Shown piece by piece: positions 1 to 8,923 of a DNA stretch of 64,000 bases. Source of the DNA: MPNO01 sp965200535 (GTDB lineage Bacteria > Pseudomonadota > Alphaproteobacteria > MPNO01); assembly GCA_965200535.1 (NCBI GenBank), contig CBDAUF010000001.1, positions 1,178,001-1,242,000 of the forward strand, written 5' to 3'. Below the pieces are notes generated by a model. It saw nothing but the letters and a program-made list of their open reading frames with translations, searched no databases and was not told where the DNA came from. Made by a program: the position numbers and the translations under genes. Numbering within the stretch: the stretch's first letter is position 1; every line of letters begins with the position of its first letter.

Positions 1-463
1 CGACCAGATACAGGCGGTCGGCGGCGGCGAGCGGGGCCGGCGAGACGGTGATCCGGCGAACCCGGCCCTTCTCCACCCTGAAATAGTGCGAACCCGATCC
101 GTCCCGCGCAATCGACAGGCACTCCTCGCTGCGCACCGCGTATCCACGGTCGGGCATGGAGCCGACCGTGAAGGCGTAGTGTCCGCGCCACGCCTCCAAG
201 CCGAATTCGACGCGAATCCCGAAATGGTTGGGATGGCCGCCCGAGCGCCGGCGCACCTCGCCGATGCCGCCGCGGTCGCGCAGCGCGTGGTCGATCGAGA
301 AGCGGAGCGCATCGGCGACGAAGTGGAGGGCGTCGAGAAAATTGCTCTTCCCCGATCCGTTCGGCCCGACGAGGAAGGAGACCTGCGCCGGCGAAATGTC
401 GCAGGCGCCGATGCTCTTGTAGTTTCTGAGCCTTATCCGCGTCAGTAGTCGGCGGTCAGGCAT
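1..463 (-). CDS. AAA/RecF-like ATPase, N-terminal part (runs off left edge)
   Basis: Only the first 154 codons are visible; the rest lies beyond the left edge. The protein opens with a motif LRNYKSI (residues 12-18), followed by a Walker A loop GPNGSGKS (residues 33-40). That layout is typical of SMC/RecF-like ABC ATPases annotated as AAA family ATPase (COG4637/AAA_21 type). The start is ATG at 463 with GGAGG about ten bases upstream. It follows the frameshifted gene at 560-1727 on the same strand after about 100 bases, so the two are probably cotranscribed. Such ATPases occur alone or as partners of nucleases in defence and repair loci; no partner is visible here. The family call is firm, the biological role unknown. 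Confidence 0.85.
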   Translation of the reverse strand, partial: MPDRRLLTRIRLRNYKSIGACDISPAQVSFLVGPNGSGKSNFLDALHFVADALRFSIDHALRDRGGIGEVRRRSGGHPNHFGIRVEFGLEAWRGHYAFTVGSMPDRGYAVRSEECLSIARDGSGSHYFRVEKGRVRRITVSPAPLAAADRLYLV

Positions 464-559
464 CTCCAGCCCTCCAGTCGGTCGGTGCGCCGGCGCCGGG
501 ACGGCGGGCCGATCCTCGCAGTTCGTTCGGGTGCGGTCCACCGCCGGCGGCAGCGCGGG

Positions 560-1727
560 CTATGCCCCGCCGACGAATTCGGGCATGGCTTCGGCCGGCG
601 CCCAGGGGCCGCCGCCGAGCTTCAGCTCCTTGCCGGCGATCAGGTTGGCGGCCATGCGCGCGCCGGCGCCGACGATGAGTTCCGCCGTCACCCAGTCGCC
701 GCGCCGGCGCAGCCTCTTGAGTTCGCCGACCACCATGTCGATTTCGCGCGCGGTCAGCCGGGCGGCCTTGCCCGCCGCGTGCTTCGACAGCATCTCGCGG
801 GCGGCGCGCTCGAACTCCTTCTCCGGGATGGCGCTGGCCGGGTAGCGCAGGTGCACGACCTGCTGGACGAAGGATCCGTCCCGCGTCACCGCATCGTCCA
901 CCCGCGCCTGTCTGCCGAGGCTGGAGGACTGCACCTTGACCTCGAACCCGGCGCTCCGGGTCCGGGGGTGGAAGAGTTCCGCGCCGCGCGTGAAGACGCT
1001 GTGCTCGACCTCCTCGACGACGGCGTCGTAGCGGCGCCTCACCGTCCTGCCGCCGACCGCCGCCCTCCCCGTCCTCGGGCCCGCGCCGCGCACCCGGCCG
1101 CAGCGCGGGGATGCCGGCCTCCATGGCGATCATCCCCGACCCCCGCAGGTCGTCGGCGAGTGCGAGGATCAGCGTGCGCGGGAAGCGGCCGATCTCGGTC
1201 TTTCCGTCGGCGTCGGTGATGCGGACGAAATAGCCGCCGTGCTCGGGCGGAAAATCCACCCGGAGGTTGGTCCTGCGGCCGAACTCGGCCAGCGCCGCCG
1301 CGTCGCTGTCGGAGACCGGGGAGAAGGCGGGCGCTGCGCCGTCCGCGCCTGCGGCGGGCCAGTACGCCTTGGTCTCCACCAGCGCCCGCTCGCGCACCCG
1401 GAAGTCCCACAATGCGCGGGTGGTCTCCTCGCGCCGGCGGTTGGACTCGCGCCACGCTTCCGCCGGCGCCGGCTCGGCGGCGGGCGCCGGGCCGGGGGGC
1501 GCCGCCAAGGCCTGCACTAGGCGGCGGACGATGTCGGGATGGCGTTCCGGGTCGATCCCGGGGACAGGGGCGGGGGCGAGGCCGGGGCCCGGCCCCGGGA
1601 TCGACCCGGCTTGCGGCGCGGCCTCCGGGGCGGCGGAGTGCCCGGCGAGGGGCGGGAGAAGCAGCGCCGGCAGGGGCAGGCGTGCGGGCGGCGCGGCGCG
1701 GCGCCCGGCCGCGGACGGGTGGATCAT
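560..1727 (-). pseudogene. unknown protein, one frameshift
   Basis: I do not recognise this gene. Two consecutive minus-strand reading frames each look protein-like over half of the region. The first frame runs from ATG 1727 to about 1095: a possible signal or leader, a Pro/Ala-rich linker, then a globular part including GGYFVRITDADGKTEIG. The second frame continues from about 1090 to a TGA at 560, with YDAVVEEVEH and FEVKVQSSSLGRQARVDD. They differ by one base, so a single indel near 1085-1100 (a GC-rich stretch) breaks the gene, or the assembly has an error there. A good sigma-70-like promoter lies upstream at 1818-1846. The downstream neighbour is the partial ATPase. Confidence 0.6.
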
Positions 1728-1817
1728 GGCGGTCTCCAGCGGGTCGGGAAACGGGGGGCTGCGAACGAGAAACGCCGCCGGTGCGGAGGCCGGCGGCGCT
1801 ATCTCGCGAGCCTGGCA

Positions 1818-1846
1818 AATCTACCCCGGATCGCGTCCCGCGTCAA
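1818..1846 (-). promoter_or_regulatory. sigma-70-like promoter for the 560-1727 gene
   Basis: On the minus strand TTGACG (1846-1841) is followed after exactly 17 bases by TAGATT (1823-1818). An AT-rich stretch lies just upstream (1847-1880). The first codon of the gene is about 90 bases downstream. The spacer shares a GGGACG-n-GAT core with a second promoter-like site at 19308-19336. Confidence 0.55.
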
Positions 1847-1918
1847 GAGATTTTTTCATATGAGGAAAATTACTGCTCGGTATATCGGATACAGGCGCGC
1901 CATTTTGCGGTATGGGGA

Positions 1919-2446
1919 TCAGAACGGGATCGAGATCGCCTCGTGCACCGCATCGCAGTTGAGCAGCGTCGCCTTCTTGGCGGCGATCAGGAAACTGCCG
2001 CCGCTGCGCACCAGCCGATAGTCGTAGCGCCCGCCGAAGCAGCGCTGGCCGTGGCCCGGCCGGTAGTCGAGCATGACGAACCGCGCGCTCACCTCGTAGG
2101 CCCCGGCCGCCGGATCGGGCGGCTCGACGAGAAGGTTGCCGAGCGTGTGGCTGGTCCGGCTGTGCGGAATCTGGGCGTGCACCCTGGGGTGGCGCAGCCG
2201 GGCGAGGCGAGTGGTCATCAGCTCGCGGTCGTCGAAGAACAGCGAGACGTGCTCCCACGGGTCGTCCTGGTCGACCGCCGCCGGCGCCCAGTAGGTCCCG
2301 TCTTCGGTGAACAGGGCGGTCCAGTCCTCGAAACGGCGGTCGTCGAGCAGCCCGACCTCGCCGATCAGGAAGCGCTCGATCTCGCGCGTCAGCAGCAGTT
2401 CGGCAAGCGCCGCCCCGCCCGCCGCCGTCTCTCCGCCCCCCGGCAT
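1919..2446 (-). CDS. aromatic-ring-hydroxylating dioxygenase, beta (small) subunit
   Basis: 175 residues, the usual size for the small subunit of Rieske non-heme iron dioxygenases (SnoaL/NTF2-like fold). It shows the family layout: an N-terminal helix ending in an EVGLLDDRRFEDWTALFTED region, then a strand with an RTSH motif, and a C-terminal GGRYDYRLVRSGGSFLI strand. The subunit is structural and packs with three alpha subunits. The gene lies 13 bases after the alpha-subunit gene on the same strand. No ferredoxin or reductase gene is adjacent, so electron-transfer partners must be encoded elsewhere. Substrate unknown. Confidence 0.88.
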   Translation of the reverse strand: MPGGGETAAGGAALAELLLTREIERFLIGEVGLLDDRRFEDWTALFTEDGTYWAPAAVDQDDPWEHVSLFFDDRELMTTRLARLRHPRVHAQIPHSRTSHTLGNLLVEPPDPAAGAYEVSARFVMLDYRPGHGQRCFGGRYDYRLVRSGGSFLIAAKKATLLNCDAVHEAISIPF

Positions 2447-2459
2447 CAGACGCGCGGCA

Positions 2460-3749
2460 TCAGGTGCGCGACATCATGGCGAGCCAGGCCGCGTACTGGT
2501 TGCGCATCGCGACCTCGCTGGTGCCGATCGAACTCACCCGCCCGGTCTCGGGATCGGTGGTCTCCGCGCCGGCCCGGGCGAGCAGGATCCAGTCGTTGCC
2601 GGCGGTGGCGAGCCCTTCCTGCGCCCGGGCGAAGGCTTCGACGTCGTCGGTCTGGACCATCGAGGACGCCGAATGGGTGCCGTTGAGGATGCGGATCTGC
2701 TCGCGGAACATCTGTTCCGGGGCGCCCTTGAGGCGGATCGGATAGACGAAGATCTCGGTCAGATCGACGCTCACCGGGCGGATCACGCGGATGTGCGGGT
2801 TGAGTTCCTGCATCGCCATGTTGGGGTAGAAGATGACGTTGTGGCGGGTCTTGTCGAGGATCGCGCGGGTGCGCTCCGCCCCGTGGCGCGCCTCGAGCCG
2901 GGCGACATAGTCCCGCTGGAGGTCCGAATCGTTCTCGATGCGCGGCAGCCCGCCCTGCCACGAATGGCCGTTGGGCAGCGCCGAGACGCCGAGCGGGTCG
3001 AGGGATTTGGCGCGGCCCTTCTTCTCGAAGAACTGGATGCCGCCCTTGTCGCCCTTGCGCCGCACGAACTGCTGCCCCGACGGGCGCGACGACGATTCGT
3101 GGCTGTAGGCGGGGTGGTACATGTCGGACAGGTTGTCGACCTGGAACTTCCAGTTGCCGCGGTACATGTAGCGGTGGACGCCGCCCCGGATCTCGACCTC
3201 GCCGTCAGGGGCGCTGGCCGCCAGATCGTCGAGGCAGAGCACGTTGGCGCCGAGATAGTCGCGCAGGCCCGGCCCGCCAGGGGCCAGGCTGGCGAACACG
3301 AAACCGTGCACGCTGTCCACCCGGGCGACCCGCCCCATGCCGTCGCGCACCGTGTCCGGCCGGCGCCCCTCGGGATAGCCCTCGGGCTGGGTGACGAAAT
3401 CGAGGTCGCCGTTGGTCAGGTAGGTCCAGCCGTGGTACATGCACATGAACCGCTTGGCGTTGCCCGCCTCCTCGGCGACCACCTTGACGCCGCGGTGGCC
3501 GCAGCGGTTGTACAGCACATGGACCTCGCCGTCGGTGTGGCGGGCCATCACTACCGGCTGGGCGCCGATCCGCGTGCACAGGAAGTCGCCCGGCTCCCGC
3601 ACCTGCGAGGCGTGGCCGACATAGACCCAGCAGCGGGCGAAGATGCGCTCCATCTCGAGCGCGAAGATCGCCGGGTCGCGGAACACGTCGCGGTGGACCC
3701 TGGTGCCGGTCACCAGGCGGGAGAGATCCCGCGCCTCGCCGTTCAGCAT
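2460..3749 (-). CDS. aromatic-ring-hydroxylating dioxygenase, alpha (catalytic) subunit
   Basis: 429 residues. The Rieske [2Fe-2S] ligands are visible as C83-x-H85 and C103-x2-H106 (NRCGHRG and CMYHGW). The mononuclear iron site is visible in DNLSDMYHPAYSH, giving H212 and H217, with Asp209 as the bridging aspartate typical of the family. It catalyses O2-dependent hydroxylation using electrons from a separate reductase. ATG at 3749 is preceded by GGGAGGA. It is transcribed away from the ureide cluster that starts at 3893, with 143 bases between them. A link to that cluster is possible from position only. The substrate cannot be read from sequence. Confidence 0.9.
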   Translation of the reverse strand: MLNGEARDLSRLVTGTRVHRDVFRDPAIFALEMERIFARCWVYVGHASQVREPGDFLCTRIGAQPVVMARHTDGEVHVLYNRCGHRGVKVVAEEAGNAKRFMCMYHGWTYLTNGDLDFVTQPEGYPEGRRPDTVRDGMGRVARVDSVHGFVFASLAPGGPGLRDYLGANVLCLDDLAASAPDGEVEIRGGVHRYMYRGNWKFQVDNLSDMYHPAYSHESSSRPSGQQFVRRKGDKGGIQFFEKKGRAKSLDPLGVSALPNGHSWQGGLPRIENDSDLQRDYVARLEARHGAERTRAILDKTRHNVIFYPNMAMQELNPHIRVIRPVSVDLTEIFVYPIRLKGAPEQMFREQIRILNGTHSASSMVQTDDVEAFARAQEGLATAGNDWILLARAGAETTDPETGRVSSIGTSEVAMRNQYAAWLAMMSRT

Positions 3750-3892
3750 GTCGTCCTCCCGGAGCCGCCGGCCGATCCCCGATCATGCGGTCCGGCGGGC
3801 CGCCGTTCAACCGGTCCGGGGAATTGGCGGCGCGGGCATCATCGACGGCTGACCCGCACCCGGCGAGGCGGTAGACTGGCGGCCGTCGGAAT

Positions 3893-4096
3893 TTGGGGAC
3901 GACTCCGCCCGTGGCACCTCCCGAACAACCCGCCGCGACCCTGCTGGACGGCCCGGTCGTCGCCGTCAATATCGGGCTCGCGGCGTTTGCGCAGACGCTG
4001 GAGCGGGAGGGGGTCGCCGCGGTCCAGGTGGACTGGACGCCGCCGGCCGGCGGCGACCGGCGGCTGATCCGCCTGCTCGACAGGCTCGGCGCGTGA
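3893..4096 (+). CDS. small protein equivalent to the C-terminal domain of FdrA
   Basis: 67 residues from TTG 3893, or 61 from GTG 3911. The core (LLDGPVVAVNIGLAAFAQTL, then VDWTPPAGGD) resembles the last domain of FdrA proteins, where a VINVGL...F...L segment is followed by a W-x-P-x-AGG motif. The FdrA encoded downstream (5358-6860) ends without this domain, so it seems to have been moved to a separate gene at the head of the operon. It overlaps the start of allG by four bases (GTGA). Inferred role: a subunit of the oxamate carbamoyltransferase complex. The similarity is by recall, not by search. Confidence 0.65.
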   Translation: MGTTPPVAPPEQPAATLLDGPVVAVNIGLAAFAQTLEREGVAAVQVDWTPPAGGDRRLIRLLDRLGA

Positions 4097-5361
4097 TGGC
4101 GGGCGACGCGGCCGGCCGGATCGAGGCGGCCAACGCCCGCGCGGTCGAGCGCATGCTGGCGGCCGATCCGGTGCTCGTCGATGTCGCCGTCGCCGGCGAG
4201 GCGATCGGCGGCCTCGGCGACCGCACGATCCTCCACGCCGGGCCGCCGATCGCCTGGGCCGACATGTGCGGCCCGCTCAGGGGCGCGATCGCCGGCGCCG
4301 TCGTCCTCGAGGGCTGGGCGGAGGATCTGGAGAGCGCGGCGGCGCTCGCCGCGGGCGGCGGCATCGCCTTCCACCCCAACCACGACTTCGACGCCGTCGG
4401 ACCGATGACCGGCGTGATCACCCCCTCCATGCCGGTGATGGCGGTGGAGAACCGCACCTTCGGCAACCGTTCCTGGTGCACCCTCAACGAAGGCCTCGGC
4501 AAGGTCATGCGCTTCGGCGGCAACGACGCCGGGGTGCTGGAGCGGCTGCGCTGGCTCGCCGATGCGCTGGGGCCGGCGCTCGGCGCCGCCCTGCGCGAGT
4601 CCGGCGGCGTCCCGCTCAAGGCGCTGGTCGCGCGCGGCCTGTCGATGGGCGACGAAATGCATCAGCGCAATGTCGGCTGCACCGGTCTCCTCTTGCGCGC
4701 GGTCGCGCCGGCCCTGGTCCGCGCGGTCGAGGACCGCGAGCGGCTGGCCGAGCTGTTCGCCTTCATCGGCGGCAACGACCAGTTCTTCCTCAACGTCGCG
4801 ATGGCGATGGGCAAGGCGATCATGGACCCGGTGCGCGGCATCGCCGGCGCCAGCGTGGTCACCGCGATGTGCCGCAACGGGACGGAGTTCGGCATCCGCG
4901 TCGGCGGCCTCGGCGACCGCTGGTTCACCGCCCCGGTCGAGATGCCGCGCGGGCTCTACTTCCCCGGCTTCTCGGAGGCCGACGCCAACCCCGACATGGG
5001 GGATTCGACGATCGTCGAGACCGTCGGGCTGGGCGGGTTTGCCATGGCCGCTTCGCCGGCGGTGGCGGGCTTCGTCGGCGCCGGCGCGGCGGCCGACGCG
5101 CTCGACTACACCCGCGCGATGGAGGAGATAACGCTCGCCCGCAACCCGGAATGGACGATCCCCGCGCTCGACTTCGCCGGGGTTCCGACCGGCATCGACA
5201 TCCGCAAGGTCGTCGCCAGCGGCCGCACGCCCACCATCAACACCGGGATCGCCCACCGCGAGGCCGGCGTCGGCCAGGTCGGCGCCGGCGTGGTGCGCGC
5301 GCCGATGGCCTGCTTCGAGCGCGCGCTGGAAGCCTTCGCGGCCGAAATGGGCGTCGCATGA
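4093..5361 (+). CDS. allG: DUF1116 protein AllG (YlbE), oxamate carbamoyltransferase subunit
   Basis: 422 residues, close to E. coli YlbE (about 419). Conserved blocks match the family: HAGPPI-W, GPM-GVITPSMPV, WCTLNEGLGKVMRFG, GDEMHQRN, NDQFFLN, NGTEFGIRV-GLG-RWFTAP, NPDMGDSTI-ET and INTGIAHREAGVGQ-GAGVVRAP. YlbE acts with FdrA and YlbF (renamed AllFGH) in phosphorolysis of oxalurate to oxamate and carbamoyl phosphate. The start is GTG 4093 or ATG 4096, overlapping the preceding small gene, and the stop overlaps the fdrA start (ATGA). Both overlaps imply translational coupling. Confidence 0.9.
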   Translation: MMAGDAAGRIEAANARAVERMLAADPVLVDVAVAGEAIGGLGDRTILHAGPPIAWADMCGPLRGAIAGAVVLEGWAEDLESAAALAAGGGIAFHPNHDFDAVGPMTGVITPSMPVMAVENRTFGNRSWCTLNEGLGKVMRFGGNDAGVLERLRWLADALGPALGAALRESGGVPLKALVARGLSMGDEMHQRNVGCTGLLLRAVAPALVRAVEDRERLAELFAFIGGNDQFFLNVAMAMGKAIMDPVRGIAGASVVTAMCRNGTEFGIRVGGLGDRWFTAPVEMPRGLYFPGFSEADANPDMGDSTIVETVGLGGFAMAASPAVAGFVGAGAAADALDYTRAMEEITLARNPEWTIPALDFAGVPTGIDIRKVVASGRTPTINTGIAHREAGVGQVGAGVVRAPMACFERALEAFAAEMGVA

Positions 5362-6860
5362 GCGCAGGCGTCGCCGCCGCCCGGATGCGCGCCGGCTTTT
5401 ACCTCGATTCGGTGGCCCTGATGCGGATTTCCCGCACCGTGGAGGCCCTGCCCGGGGTGTCCGCGGCCTCCCTGATGATGGGGAGCCCGTCCAACAAAGA
5501 GCTGCTGCGCGACGCCGGCCTGCTGGAAAATGACGACGACGCGGCCGGGCCGAACGATCTGGTGATCGCGGTGCGGGCGCGGGATGCGGACGCGCTGCGC
5601 GCCGCCTTCGATGCGGCGGACAGCGCGCTCGACGGCCCGGCGGCGCGGGGCGCGCCGGGCCGCGGACCGCGCTGGAACCCGCGTTCGCTGGAGACCGCGC
5701 TGCGGACGAGGCCCGACGCCAACCTCGCCATCGTCTCGGTGCCGGGCGAATTCGCCGCGCGCGAGGCCCGCCGGGCGCTGGAGCGGGGCCTCAACGTGCT
5801 GCTGTTCTCCGACAATGTGGACATCGCCGACGAGGTCGCGCTCAAGACCTACGCCCGCGAACGCGGCCTGCTGATGATGGGGCCGGATTGCGGGACCGCG
5901 CTGGTCGCCGGCGCGCCCCTCGGTTTTGCCAACGCGGTGCCGCGCGGCGGCGTCGGTCTGGTCGCGGCCTCGGGCACCGGGCTGCAGGAGGTCGCCTGCC
6001 TGGTGGCGCGGGCCGGCGGCGGCATCAGCCACGGGATCGGCGTCGGCGGGCGCGATCTGGGCGCCGCGGTGGGCGGCGCGATGACCCTGGCGGCGATCGA
6101 TGCGCTCGACCGCGACGCGGCGACGGCGCGCATCGTCCTGATCTCGAAGCCGCCCGACCCCGGCGTCGCCGGGCGGATCGCCGACCGCATCGCGCGCAGC
6201 GCGAAGCGCTTCACCCTCTGCTTCATCGGCATGGACGCCATCGCCCTGCCGCAAAACGCGCGCCAGACGGCGACGCTCCGCGCCGCGGCGGACGATGCGC
6301 TGCCGGGCGCCGGCGCCCGCGAACCGCCGGCGACGCTGGACGAGGCGCGGGCGCGGGTCTCCCGCAGGGGCGGCGTCCGCGGCCTGTTCAGCGGCGGTTC
6401 GCTGTGCGGCGAGGCCCAGGCGGTGCTGACGGCGGCCGGACTCGCGGTGTCGTCCAACGCGCCGATACCGGGGGCCGCGGCGGCCGGCGGCGATGCCGGG
6501 GGCCACCTGCTGATCGATCTCGGCGCCGACGAATACACGCGCGGCCGGCCCCACCCGATGATCGAACCCGGGATTCGCGACGCGCCGCTCCGGGCCGCGC
6601 TGGCCGATCCGGATGTCGGGATCGTCCTTCTCGATGTCGTGCTCGGCCACGGCGCGCATGCCGACCCGGCCGGCGCGCTCGCCGCCGCCCTGGCCGCGCA
6701 CGAGGGCGGCCGCCCGGTGGTCATCGCCTCGGTCTGCGGCACCGACGCCGACCCGCAGGATCGCTCCGCTCAGGTCCAGGCGCTGCGCGATTCCGGCGTG
6801 GTGGTGGCGGAGTCGGCGGCCGGCGCGGCGGAAACCGCGGCGGCGCTCCTCGCCGGCTGA
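5358..6860 (+). CDS. fdrA: FdrA (AllF), acyl-CoA-synthetase-like subunit lacking the C-terminal domain
   Basis: 500 residues, against about 555 for E. coli FdrA. The family is related to succinyl-CoA synthetase-type folds; visible blocks are GRPGPDCG-like LMMGPDCGTAL, GLVAASGTGLQE, GISHGIGVGGRDL, ISKPPDP, RGLFSGGSLCGEA and DLGADEYTRGRPHPMIEP. It ends at an ADPQDRSAQV...LRDSGV...SAAGAAETAA segment and lacks the usual VINVGL/AGG tail, which instead sits in the separate gene at 3893-4096. The start is ATG 5358, overlapping the allG stop. The 3' end overlaps the convergent allH gene by 91 bases. Role: large subunit of oxamate carbamoyltransferase. Confidence 0.9.
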   Translation: MSAGVAAARMRAGFYLDSVALMRISRTVEALPGVSAASLMMGSPSNKELLRDAGLLENDDDAAGPNDLVIAVRARDADALRAAFDAADSALDGPAARGAPGRGPRWNPRSLETALRTRPDANLAIVSVPGEFAAREARRALERGLNVLLFSDNVDIADEVALKTYARERGLLMMGPDCGTALVAGAPLGFANAVPRGGVGLVAASGTGLQEVACLVARAGGGISHGIGVGGRDLGAAVGGAMTLAAIDALDRDAATARIVLISKPPDPGVAGRIADRIARSAKRFTLCFIGMDAIALPQNARQTATLRAAADDALPGAGAREPPATLDEARARVSRRGGVRGLFSGGSLCGEAQAVLTAAGLAVSSNAPIPGAAAAGGDAGGHLLIDLGADEYTRGRPHPMIEPGIRDAPLRAALADPDVGIVLLDVVLGHGAHADPAGALAAALAAHEGGRPVVIASVCGTDADPQDRSAQVQALRDSGVVVAESAAGAAETAAALLAG

Positions 6861-7783
6861 GCGGCGAGCCGCCGCTCGATCCCTGCCAGGCTGGAGACCG
6901 CGCCGGCCAGCGCGTCCCAACCCGACGAGTGACCGATCGACTCCAGGCCCCGGAGCGCGTCGGCCAGCGCGGCGCCGCCGCCGCGGGCGAGCGCGTCGAT
7001 CGCCCGATGGAGGGCATCGGCGCCGAGACCGTCCGCCGCCGCCCAGAGATGCGCGGCGCTGATCCGGTTGGTCGCATGCGCCGCCGCGGACAGCACCGGC
7101 CCGGCCAGCGCGGCGGCGGCCCCGGCGCGGCCCGACATCGAGAGCGCGATCGCCATCCCGCCCAGGAAATCGTCGCCCGAGGGGGTGAGGCCGGGGCCGA
7201 GGCCGACCAGCGCCTCCACGGCATCTTGCGGCGGGGCCCCGGCTGCCGCCGCCAGCCAGCTCTCGAGCGCCGCAACCGCCGGCCCGGCGCGGCGGACGGT
7301 CGGTGAAGCCGGCGGGGGTGCACGCCGCGCCGGATCGGCGAACGGCGCCAGCCCCTCCCCCAGATCGAACGGCGCGAGCGCCGCCGACAAGTGTGCGAAC
7401 GCGGCGGCGAGGCCGGCCCGGTCCCAGGCGAGGGGGCCGCGCGGCGGATCGTGGAGGCGAGCGCCGGAATAGGCGAGCGCCCCGGCCGCGCCTATGGCGA
7501 TTCCGCCGCCTTGCGGGATCGCGGGATCGCCCGGTGCCAGCCCCGCATCCTGCCAGTCGGGCAGGCCGCGGTCCGATGCCGGCGCCGCGAGCGCGTTGAG
7601 CGGCCCGGCGCCGAGGCTCGACGGGCCGACGCAGACGATCTCCCCCGAGCGGTCGTGGCAGAGATAGACGGTGCGGCGGAAGACCGCGAGGACCGACCCG
7701 CCGTCGGCGGCCAGGGCGTGCAGACAGGCCGCCGCGCGGCGCCCGGCGAGGGCGATGCGGAGCGCCGCCCGCCGGTCAGCCAT
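6770..7783 (-). CDS. allH: DUF2877 protein AllH (YlbF), oxamate carbamoyltransferase subunit
   Basis: 337 residues, longer than E. coli YlbF (about 270) because of an N-terminal extension and an Ala/Ser-rich tail. The DUF2877 signature GLGPGLTPSGDDFLGG (about residues 193-208) is intact. It is needed with FdrA and AllG for oxalurate phosphorolysis. Unusually for the cluster it is on the opposite strand. Its last 30 codons overlap the 3' end of fdrA, so the poorly conserved tail may be read-on sequence. It starts at ATG 7783, eight bases inside the carbamate kinase gene, so those two are coupled. Confidence 0.87.
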   Translation of the reverse strand: MADRRAALRIALAGRRAAACLHALAADGGSVLAVFRRTVYLCHDRSGEIVCVGPSSLGAGPLNALAAPASDRGLPDWQDAGLAPGDPAIPQGGGIAIGAAGALAYSGARLHDPPRGPLAWDRAGLAAAFAHLSAALAPFDLGEGLAPFADPARRAPPPASPTVRRAGPAVAALESWLAAAAGAPPQDAVEALVGLGPGLTPSGDDFLGGMAIALSMSGRAGAAAALAGPVLSAAAHATNRISAAHLWAAADGLGADALHRAIDALARGGGAALADALRGLESIGHSSGWDALAGAVSSLAGIERRLAAQPARSAAAVSAAPAADSATTTPESRSAWT

Positions 7784-8738
7784 CGCGCACGATGTGGGTC
7801 CCGGTCGTGCCGTCCAGCGCCTCGGCCGCCCGCTCCAGCGGCCCGATGACGACCCGCCGGCCGCCGCGCTCGATGAAATCGACCGCCGCGTCGATCTTGG
7901 GCCCCATACTGCCCGCCGGGAACTGCCCGTCGCCGCGGTGGCGCAGGATCTCGGCGAGCGTAACGGTCTCGAGGCCGCGCTGCGCCGGGGTGCCGAAATC
8001 GACCGCGACCCTGTCGACGCCGGTCAGGATCATGATCGTGTCGATGCCGAGCGCGCGGGCCATCAGCGCCGATGTCAGGTCCTTGTCGATGACCGCCTCG
8101 ATCCCGGTGCGGGTGCCGTCGGGGCGGCGCACCACCGGGATGCCGCCGCCGCCGCCGGCGATCACCACCGCGCCGCGGGCGGCGATGTCGCGGACCAGCG
8201 CAAGATCGGCGACGTGCCGCGGTCTGGGCGAGGGCACCACGTGGCGCCAGCCGCGCCCCGAATCCTCGCGCATTTCCCAGCCGGTCTCGCGGGCGAGCGC
8301 CCGGGCTTCCTCCTCGGAGTAGAAATAGCCGATCGGCTTGGTCGGATTGCCGAAGGCGGGGTCGCCGGGGTCGACCTCGACCTGGGTGAGGAGGCAGACC
8401 ACGTTGCGCGGGTCGCCTTGGGCGCGCAGCGCATTCTCGAGAGCCTGCATCAGGAGATAGGCGACGCCCCCCTGGCTGTGGGCGACGCAGATGTCGAGCG
8501 ACATCGGGGCGACCCGGCTGCGGGCGATGGCCTGGCGCATCAGGATCTTGCCGACCACCGGGCCGTTGCCGTGGGTCAGCACCAACTGGTTACCGAGGCG
8601 CGCCAGGGGCAGCAGCGACTCCGCCGTCTTCTCCGCGTAGGCGCGCTGTTCGGCGACGGTCCCGGCGATGGTTTCCGGGTGGACAGCGTTGCCGCCGATG
8701 GCGACCAGGAGGCGGTCGGGAATCGGAAACCGTGCCAA
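7776..8738 (-). CDS. arcC: carbamate kinase
   Basis: 320 residues, normal length. Family motifs: LVAIGGNAV, LTHGNGPVVG, CVAHSQGGVAY, NPTKPIGYFYS, VIAGGGGGIPV, IDKDLTSALMA, LTGVDRV and PAGSMGPKIDA. It interconverts carbamoyl phosphate plus ADP with carbamate plus ATP. In this context it would draw ATP from the carbamoyl phosphate released by AllFGH, which makes the allantoin-pathway role (the AllK function in enterics) more likely than arginine deiminase. No arcA or arcB is nearby. The predicted start is TTG 8738 with a GGAG about 11 bases upstream. It is divergent from the pucG-like gene. Confidence 0.93.
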   Translation of the reverse strand: MARFPIPDRLLVAIGGNAVHPETIAGTVAEQRAYAEKTAESLLPLARLGNQLVLTHGNGPVVGKILMRQAIARSRVAPMSLDICVAHSQGGVAYLLMQALENALRAQGDPRNVVCLLTQVEVDPGDPAFGNPTKPIGYFYSEEEARALARETGWEMREDSGRGWRHVVPSPRPRHVADLALVRDIAARGAVVIAGGGGGIPVVRRPDGTRTGIEAVIDKDLTSALMARALGIDTIMILTGVDRVAVDFGTPAQRGLETVTLAEILRHRGDGQFPAGSMGPKIDAAVDFIERGGRRVVIGPLERAAEALDGTTGTHIVRDG

Positions 8739-8923
8739 GACGACTCGCTCCGTGGCGTTGTCGGGCCGTTGCGGTATCGGGGGCGGCCCCGCACCGCTAC
8801 TTTGCGGTCCGCGACCGTGTCGCGCAATCGCCGCGGTGCGGGGCGTTGTGGCGCGGGGCGAATTGAGCTATCGCCCCCCGCGAAAGCGGCCCGAGGGGCC
8901 GGTGCCCGGGAGTGTGCAAGCGC

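Noticed and set aside
2307..6920. Very long open frames opposite the dioxygenase, allG and fdrA genes
   Set aside because: They are shadows created by high GC. Composition is Arg/Gly/Pro-rich with no domains, and the opposite strands encode clear families.
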